A stretch of DNA of 51,269 nt from Nonomuraea deserti. Its GTDB lineage: Bacteria > Actinomycetota > Actinomycetes > Streptosporangiales > Streptosporangiaceae. Of this stretch, positions 46,197 to 51,269 are shown piece after piece. The position numbers and the translations under genes are program-made. The number at the start of each line of letters is the position of its first letter. Position 1 is the stretch's first letter. The stretch lies in assembly GCF_004348685.1 (NCBI RefSeq), contig NZ_SMKO01000053.1:1-51269 (forward strand), given 5' to 3'. The notes under the pieces were generated by a model that was not told the origin of the DNA, did not search any database, and was given only the letters and a program-made list of their open reading frames with translations.

Positions 46197-47102
46197 TTAT
46201 GCACACCGGCTTGCCGTTATTCGATCGAGGGATCGCTCAAGCAGGTCGGGTGCGTCGTAGGGCAGCCAGCACACCCGCGGATCACGGCGGAACCACGACT
46301 CCTGGCGGCGCGCGAAGCGCCTGGTCAGCCTGATGGTCTCCGCGATCGCCTGCTCCTCGCTCCACTCGCCCTCCAGGAAGCGGATGACCTGGGCGTACCC
46401 GAGAGCGCGGCTCGCCGTGCGGCCCTCGGCCAGCCCTTCGCCGAGCAGCCGCCGCACCTCGTCGACCAGGCCCGCCCGCCACATGCGCTCGACCCTGACC
46501 GCGATCCGCTCGTCCAGCTCGAGCCTCGGCACCTCGAGGCCGATCAGCACGCTCGGGTAGACCGCTTCGTAGGAGGGCATCGTGGCCGAGAACGGGCGCC
46601 CGGAATGCTCGATCACCTCGAGGGCGCGGACGATGCGGCGGCCGTTGCTGGGCAGGATCGCCGCCGCGGCGGCCGGGTCCAGCCCGCGCAGCCGCTCGTA
46701 CAGCGGGGCGGTGCCGCGCTCGGCCAGCTCCGACTCCAGCCTCGCCCTGATCCCCGGGACGGTGCCCGGGAACTCCAGCTCGTCGATGGCCGCCCGCACG
46801 TAGAGGCCGCTGCCGCCGACCAGGACGGGCACGTCGACGCGGTCGAGGACGGCCCTGGCCAGCTCCTGGTATTCGGCCACGCTCGCCGTGACCGTGACGT
46901 CCCAGACGTCCAGCAGGTGGTGGGGAACCCCGCGCTGCTCGGCCGGGGTGAGCTTGGCCGTGCCGATGTCCATCCCCCGGTAGAGCTGCATGGAGTCGGC
47001 GTTGACGCACTCACCCCCCAGCCGGAGCGCTAGGTCGACGGCGAGATCGGACTTTCCCGCCGCGGTGGGGCCGACGACGGCGATGACGGGCTGCTGGCTC
47101 AC
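46197..47102 (-). CDS. miaA: tRNA dimethylallyltransferase
   Basis: About 301 aa from the GTG at 47102. It transfers a dimethylallyl group to A37 of tRNAs reading U-starting codons. The P-loop is VVGPTAAGKSDLA (about 9-16), then NADSMQLYRGMDIGTAKL, GGSGLYVRA, RIVRALEV, and the C-terminal TRRFARRQESWFRRD. The frame opens earlier but overlaps ogt. It lies 13 bp after the ogt stop and 9 bp before dapF. Confidence 0.96.
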   Translation of the reverse strand: MSQQPVIAVVGPTAAGKSDLAVDLALRLGGECVNADSMQLYRGMDIGTAKLTPAEQRGVPHHLLDVWDVTVTASVAEYQELARAVLDRVDVPVLVGGSGLYVRAAIDELEFPGTVPGIRARLESELAERGTAPLYERLRGLDPAAAAAILPSNGRRIVRALEVIEHSGRPFSATMPSYEAVYPSVLIGLEVPRLELDERIAVRVERMWRAGLVDEVRRLLGEGLAEGRTASRALGYAQVIRFLEGEWSEEQAIAETIRLTRRFARRQESWFRRDPRVCWLPYDAPDLLERSLDRITASRCA

Positions 47103-47115
47103 GCTGACCAGTCTG

Positions 47116-47649
47116 CTAGAGGTCGAGCAGCGTCGGTTGCAGATAACCCTCATGAGTCAGCAGCCGGCGCTTGGTCTCCACGCCCTCGCCGCCGCTGAAG
47201 CCGCCCAGGCCGGTGCCCGCGATCACGCGGTGGCAGGGCACGAAGATCGGGATCGGGTTGGAGCCCATGATCGAGCCGATGCCGCGGGCCGGCACGCTGG
47301 AGCCGCTGCGCCGGGCCAGCTCGCCGTAGGTGACGGCGGTGCCGTACGGGACCTGGTGGAGGGCCTGCAGCACCCGCAGCCGCGAGCCGGACATCAGGCG
47401 CCAGTCGATCGGCGTCTCGAAGACCTTCAGGTCGCCGGCGAAGTAGGCGTTCAGCTCCGCGACCGCGAAGGCCGTACGATCCGCATCATGAACTTCAGGC
47501 AGGCCGAGCCGGTCGGCCAGGCGCGCACGCGACCCGTGTGCCGACGCCCAGCCCGACGCCACGAGGCCGGTCTCGGTGACGGCCAGCACGAACAGGCCGA
47601 CGGGCGTCGGCACCTCGGCGAAGGCGGCGGTCTCTGCGGCGGCGGGCAT
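47116..47649 (-). CDS. ogt: Methylated-DNA--protein-cysteine methyltransferase
   Basis: About 177 aa. A suicide repair enzyme that takes methyl groups from O6-methylguanine. The acceptor Cys lies in [19 protein letters not shown]; the recognition helix region is [17 protein letters not shown]. Two adjacent ATGs exist (47652 and 47649); GTGAGGAC suits the second. The start codon lies 1 bp from that of the divergent rnz (or overlaps it by 2 bp if 47652 is used), so its ribosome site lies inside rnz. Confidence 0.93.
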   Translation of the reverse strand: MPAAAETAAFAEVPTPVGLFVLAVTETGLVASGWASAHGSRARLADRLGLPEVHDADRTAFAVAELNAYFAGDLKVFETPIDWRLMSGSRLRVLQALHQVPYGTAVTYGELARRSGSSVPARGIGSIMGSNPIPIFVPCHRVIAGTGLGGFSGGEGVETKRRLLTHEGYLQPTLLDL

Positions 47650-47650
47650 C

Positions 47651-48550
47651 ATGTCCTCACGTGAGCTCGTGGTGCTGGGCACCTCCAGCGCGGTCCCTAC
47701 CCGACACCGTAACCACAATGGCTACCTCCTGCGCTGGGACGGTCAGGGCTTCCTGTTCGACCCGGGCGAGGGCACGCAGCGGCAGATGCTGCACGCCGGG
47801 GTCAGCGCGCACGACGTGCACTGGCTCTGCGTCACACATTTCCACGGCGACCACTGCCTGGGCGTGCCCGGCGTCGTCCAGCGCATCGCCCGCGACAAGG
47901 TCAGGCACCCGGTGCGGGCACTCTTCCCCGGCACCGGCGAGCCCTACTGGCGCAGGCTCCGCCACGCGGCCGTGTTCGCCGACACATCCGTCATCTCCGA
48001 ACATCCCCTCGACGGCGACCTCGCCACCGTCGGCCCGCTGACCGCGCGCCGCCTGTCCCATCCGGTCGAGTCCTACGGCTACCGCCTCCAGGAGCCGGCC
48101 GGCCGCCGCATGCTGCCCGCCCGGCTGGCCGCCCACGGCATCCGCGGCCCCGAGGTCGGCGAGCTGCAGCGGACCGGCTCCGTACGCGGCGTCACGCTCG
48201 ACCAGTGCAGCGAGCCCAAGCCGGGGCAGAGCGTGGCCTTCGTGATGGACACCCGGCTCTGCGACGCCGTCTTCGAGCTGGCGTCGGGGGCCGACCTGCT
48301 GGTGATCGAGTCGACGTTCCTGTCATCGGAGAGCGCGCTGGCCAAGGAGTACGGGCACCTGACGGCCTTCGAGGCGGGGGTGGTCGCGGCGGACGCGGGG
48401 GTGCGCAGGCTGGTGCTCACGCACTTCTCCGAGCGGTACGGGTTCGCCGAGGAGCCGGTCTTCGCCGCCGAGGCGCGGCGCAGCTTCGACGGCGAGGTGG
48501 TGCTCGCCCGCGACCTGATGAGGATCCCCGTGCCGCGCCGCCGTCAGTAG
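47651..48550 (+). CDS. rnz: Ribonuclease Z family MBL-fold protein
   Basis: A 299-aa metallo-beta-lactamase-fold nuclease that trims tRNA 3' ends. It begins [20 protein letters not shown], with [12 protein letters not shown], the zinc motif [20 protein letters not shown], and a late [10 protein letters not shown]. An earlier in-frame start would lie inside ogt. The ATG abuts the divergent ogt start. Its 3' end overlaps the convergent next gene by 7 bp. Confidence 0.93.
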   Translation: MSSRELVVLGTSSAVPTRHRNHNGYLLRWDGQGFLFDPGEGTQRQMLHAGVSAHDVHWLCVTHFHGDHCLGVPGVVQRIARDKVRHPVRALFPGTGEPYWRRLRHAAVFADTSVISEHPLDGDLATVGPLTARRLSHPVESYGYRLQEPAGRRMLPARLAAHGIRGPEVGELQRTGSVRGVTLDQCSEPKPGQSVAFVMDTRLCDAVFELASGADLLVIESTFLSSESALAKEYGHLTAFEAGVVAADAGVRRLVLTHFSERYGFAEEPVFAAEARRSFDGEVVLARDLMRIPVPRRRQ

Positions 48551-49284
48551 GGGCTCCGGCCCTCCCTGACCTTCGCCAGCAGCCCGCGCGTGTAGTCGTC
48601 GGACGCGCGGTGCAGCCCGCTGCCGAAGCTGATCCTGGCCACCCCCAGCTCGGCCAGGCGCGCCGGCGAGGAGCCTCCCGGCCCGAACAGGATGTTGACC
48701 ATCCCGCCCAGCTCGCCGGCCAGCGCCCGGATCTCCTCCTCGTCCGCCAGGCCGATCGGGTAGACGCAGTCGGCTCCCGCCTCCAGATAGCGCCGTCCGC
48801 GCTCGACGGCCGCGGCGCGGTCTCCGCGTCCGTGCAGGTACAGGTCGATCCTGGCGTTGATCACCAGGTCCGGACCTGCGGCGGCTCGTACCTCGGCGAG
48901 GAACTCCGCCTGGACGCCGGTCTCCACCATCTCTCCGGTCCCGGGGACGGAGTCCTCCAGGTTGCACCCGACGGCTCCGGCGCCCGCCAGCGCCTCGGCC
49001 AGCGCGGCCGGTCCAAGCGCGTACCCGCGCTCGACGTCAGCGGTGACGGGCACGTCGACCGCACTGGCCACGCGCGCCACGGCCGCCATCATCTCGTCGG
49101 CCGGGGTGCCCTCGCCGTCCTCGTAGCCCAGCACGCGCGAGACGGCGGCGCTGCCGGTGGCGACCGCGGGAAAACCGGCATCCTGTACGGCGCGCGCCGA
49201 CGCGGCGTCCCAGACGTTGGGCAGGACCAGCGGAGTGCCCGGCACGTGAAGGGCTCGTAGCGCGGCCGCCTTGTCAGTCGTCAT
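48544..49284 (-). CDS. Isocitrate lyase/PEP mutase superfamily protein
   Basis: A 246-aa TIM-barrel enzyme. It begins [21 protein letters not shown] and has [15 protein letters not shown], the metal-site region [21 protein letters not shown] and NARIDLYL. It lacks the KKCGH loop of true isocitrate lyase, so it is more like a C-C lyase or hydrolase of the PEP mutase side. It should not be counted as the glyoxylate-shunt partner of aceB. It overlaps rnz by 7 bp tail to tail. The 154-bp spacer on its other side is unremarkable. Confidence 0.88.
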   Translation of the reverse strand: MTTDKAAALRALHVPGTPLVLPNVWDAASARAVQDAGFPAVATGSAAVSRVLGYEDGEGTPADEMMAAVARVASAVDVPVTADVERGYALGPAALAEALAGAGAVGCNLEDSVPGTGEMVETGVQAEFLAEVRAAAGPDLVINARIDLYLHGRGDRAAAVERGRRYLEAGADCVYPIGLADEEEIRALAGELGGMVNILFGPGGSSPARLAELGVARISFGSGLHRASDDYTRGLLAKVREGRSPY

Positions 49285-49438
49285 GCGGCGACTTTAGGGA
49301 GCGCCCCGGCGCCGCCGAAGGTCCAATACCGGCGAATTACGGCAAGCCACTTCACCTGTGCCCTGCTCAGGCACGTGTACGGACGCGAGGCACCCGGGCG
49401 CTCGTGCGAGCGGCCCCGGCCTTTCCTCCCTGACGCCT

Positions 49439-50002
49439 TCAGCAGCCGCCCGTGGCGCACTGGCCGTTGACCAGGCCCGCCGGACCGTCGGCCGGGGTGT
49501 CGCCCTCGTCCTGCGGAGGCTTGTTCGGGGACGTCGTCGCGGGCTTCTTGCCGGTGTTGGTCTGCTTGGTGCCATCGGACGGGTTGGAGCCCGTCGAGCC
49601 CGTGTCGTCGTTGCCGGGGCCGCCCTCGCCGTCGTCGCCCGTCCTGACGTCGCCCATGCTGCCGCCGTCCTCGCCGGTCGGCAGGTTGTCGTCAGGAGCG
49701 TCGGTCTTGGCGTCACCCATGGTCGCGTCGTCGTCGCCCTGGAGTTCTTCGTCGCCGCCGGCGCTCTGCGAGGGCACCGGCTGGGCGCCTCCGGGCTGTG
49801 CGGGGTCAGTGGGGTTTCCTGCCAGCATGTAGCCGCCGCCGGCCGCCACCACGAGGGCGACCGCCACCGAGGCGACGATCACGGCGATCTTCTTGTTGTT
49901 CTTCGAGGACTTGTGCCCAGAGGGCGCGTTCCTCGAAGTCAGGTGGGTGTCCCCAGGCCCGACCAGGATCTCCTGATGATCCGGCTCACGCGAACCTTGC
50001 AT
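49439..50002 (-). CDS. Single-span membrane protein with disordered acidic outer tail
   Basis: 187 aa from the ATG at 50002 (GGGAG about 10 nt upstream). A short basic cytoplasmic N-terminus (KSSKNNKK), one membrane span (about 40-60, IAVIVASVAVALVVAAGGGYML), then about 125 residues rich in Asp, Gly, Pro and Thr. The extreme C-terminus is VNGQCATGGC, with two cysteines. No known domain. Divergent from a second single-span protein, so the two may be related in job; this is a guess. Confidence 0.75.
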   Translation of the reverse strand: MQGSREPDHQEILVGPGDTHLTSRNAPSGHKSSKNNKKIAVIVASVAVALVVAAGGGYMLAGNPTDPAQPGGAQPVPSQSAGGDEELQGDDDATMGDAKTDAPDDNLPTGEDGGSMGDVRTGDDGEGGPGNDDTGSTGSNPSDGTKQTNTGKKPATTSPNKPPQDEGDTPADGPAGLVNGQCATGGC

Positions 50003-50116
50003 GGTGTTGCAGCTCCCTGCGGTCGTATCGGGAAAGCTCACCGGCTTCCGCGGGTGATGGACCACACTAGCCGCAACACCGGAATGCTCGCAGAACAATC
50101 ACGAAGGAATCACGAC

Positions 50117-50893
50117 TTGTCCCCCCTTAGATCCATAAGACCAGGTAGCCGCGCCCGCCTGGCACCGCTGGCCGGAGCAGCCGGGGTACTCGTCACCGCG
50201 ACCCTGGGGATTTTCCTGGCATTCACCGACTCCTCAGAACCGTCTCCGCAAAGCTCCGCCGAATTCGATCAGGAATCTCCGCATTTCCCAAGATCGATCG
50301 CGCCTCCGCCGCCACTCTGGGCGTCGAACATGACACCAATAGCAACCACGTCCCCATCTCCGGAGCCATTGTTTGGAACGTTCCCGCAGCCGTCCGCACA
50401 GGCCGTGGACGCCGTGATGGGGCCGTTGTCGCCGCCGTGGATCCAGCCCGTCCCGCCGCCCTGGGGCATCACGGGAACGCCGCCCTGGGGCACCTCGAAA
50501 ACGCCGCCCTGGGGGATCTCGGGAACGCCGTCCTCGGGCACGCTCGAACCCGGCCGCGCGTCACCGGCCACGGGCCCCCCGGTCGCGACCGCGTCCCCGG
50601 GCTCGCCGGCGCACCTCCCCGAACGCACGGCCGCACCTCCGCCGCCCTTCCGCGACCGGTCGGCGGCTCCCCGAGCACCCGTCCAGGTACGGTCCGCGGC
50701 GCCCGGCCCGGCGGGCTCGCCCGCTCCGCAACCGCCCCCTCAGCCACCTCGCCGCGACCCCGCGCCCGTGCCCGCGCCGACCCGGCGCTCGGTCGTCCCC
50801 GCACCTCCGGCACGCGGCCTCGACCCCTGCGCCACGTTCGACGACTTCCGCCGGCAGCCCTGCTACAGCTTTCTCGACCGCCTCACCCGCTGA
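50117..50893 (+). CDS. Proline-rich single-span exported protein with conserved-looking Cys tail
   Basis: 258 aa from TTG 50117, which has GAAGGA at 8 nt; ATGs at 50057 and 50084 are alternatives with poorer sites. A basic N-terminus and one span (about 14-36, APLAGAAGVLVTATLGIFLAF) are followed by about 200 Pro/Ser/Ala-rich residues. These include four 8-residue repeats of PPWG(I/T)xxT, encoded by 24-bp DNA repeats. The C-terminus DPCATFDDFRRQPCYSFL has two cysteines 11 apart and is the only folded-looking part. No family recognised. Confidence 0.72.
   Translation: MSPLRSIRPGSRARLAPLAGAAGVLVTATLGIFLAFTDSSEPSPQSSAEFDQESPHFPRSIAPPPPLWASNMTPIATTSPSPEPLFGTFPQPSAQAVDAVMGPLSPPWIQPVPPPWGITGTPPWGTSKTPPWGISGTPSSGTLEPGRASPATGPPVATASPGSPAHLPERTAAPPPPFRDRSAAPRAPVQVRSAAPGPAGSPAPQPPPQPPRRDPAPVPAPTRRSVVPAPPARGLDPCATFDDFRRQPCYSFLDRLTR
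50456..50551 (+). repeat. 24-bp in-frame tandem repeats
   Basis: Four units (50456-50479, 50480-50503, 50504-50527, 50528-50551) built on CCGCCCTGGGGCAYC encode PPWGITGT, PPWGTSKT, PPWGISGT and the diverged PSSGTLEP in the proline-rich protein. Confidence 0.85.
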
Positions 50894-50919
50894 CCCCCAT
50901 CCGGGTGCGGCTGTGGGAG

Positions 50920-50974
50920 CGCCTGCCCGCCTCCCTGTCCGGTGCCCGGCACCGGACAGGGAGGCGGGCAGGCG
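50920..50974. terminator. Perfect 55-bp palindrome, probable strong terminator
   Basis: Arms 50920-50946 and 50948-50974 are perfect 27-bp inverted repeats (core CTCCCTGTCCGGTGCC) with a single central base at 50947. It begins 27 bp after the proline-rich gene's stop. There is no T-tract. It is unusually long and exact for a terminator. The remaining 50975-51269 shows no gene I can support; it may be the upstream region of a gene beyond the window. Confidence 0.7.
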
Positions 50975-51269
50975 GTGCGCCGGGGATCTGAAGACCTCGC
51001 ACCACCCACCCGGCCGTGGCCCCCCGATCCGGGGACGACCCCGCCCGATCCGGCGGCTCCACACCATGCCCGGAAACCCTGTCGAACCGGCGGTCCACCG
51101 CCGCCAGGGGCTTCGGACGTACCGGCAGGAGAACCCACCGCCGTCAGTGGCGCCTCGTTCCTCAACCGCGGCCGGAGCGTGGCGAAGGCAGGCGTCAGCG
51201 CCGAAGCGAGGAGGCCTGCACCGGGGCGCCGGGGTCAGAGGGCTGAACAGGAGCCCTGTCCCTTATACA

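Noticed and set aside
48544..49284. Isocitrate lyase as partner of malate synthase for a glyoxylate shunt
   Set aside because: Only 246 aa and lacking the KKCGH active loop, so it belongs to the wider PEP mutase superfamily.
51016..51246. 76-codon plus-strand frame at the window end
   Set aside because: Arg/Gly-rich composition with no ribosome site or motifs; overlapping frames on the other strand look equally random.

Overview
The window is high-GC DNA (about 70% by eye) with frequent GTG/TTG starts, tightly packed genes and many lipoproteins and single-gene regulators. This fits a filamentous actinomycete, probably Streptosporangiaceae/Nonomuraea-like; the genus is my inference. Two blocks of core gene order anchor it: degV...comEA-comEC-holA at the left, and miaA-dapF...hflX, whose members lie at the two ends of a roughly 31-kb stretch of accessory genes.

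Layout. 0-1.7 kb: two ABC ATPases of the LolD/MacB type without a permease in view, preceded by an orphan hairpin that looks like an IS200/IS605 right end. 1.9-2.1 kb: degenerate 43-bp tandem repeats. 2.1-8.3 kb: holA, comEC and comEA on the minus strand, with a solo TnpB element (catalytic residues intact, predicted omega-RNA) inserted between holA and comEC, and two perfect actinobacterial DnaA boxes upstream of comEA. 8.6-12.4 kb: a dihydrofolate-reductase-fold protein, an AraC regulator, degV and hutI. 12.8-15 kb: hflX and a DUF4097-type lipoprotein. 15.2-21.4 kb: malate synthase, glcDEF and an IclR regulator, a complete glycolate to glyoxylate to malate module. 21.5-25.3 kb: a second IclR regulator with a TTA codon, a DUF2277 protein, and a two-component system flanked by an anchored exported protein and a PepSY protein; both target promoters carry 11-bp-spaced CTTA boxes.

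25.3-31.8 kb holds three successive regulator-plus-enzyme units: TetR with a flavin-dependent oxidoreductase and alpha/beta hydrolase, CGNR regulator with epoxide hydrolase, and MarR with a metallo-hydrolase. Each has its own dyad or repeat operators. Two gene remnants (an ATPase-tail fragment and a frameshifted EEP-family nuclease) mark turnover here. 33.1-41.4 kb: a translationally coupled operon for dimethylglycine/sarcosine demethylation (FAD/GcvT protein, soxB, soxD, and a soxA whose C-terminus carries a SoxG-like domain), divergent from a TrmB/LuxR-like regulator. 41.4-45.3 kb: 40-bp tandem repeats, an SDR, a 770-aa repeat protein and an EvbL/SCO6745-like protein. 45.4-48.6 kb: dapF, miaA, ogt and rnz. 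48.5-51.3 kb: a PEP-mutase/isocitrate-lyase-superfamily enzyme, two divergent single-membrane-span proteins with disordered tails, and a perfect 55-bp palindrome.

No tRNA, rRNA or CRISPR array was seen. Functions are from motif reading only; no database searches or alignments were run.
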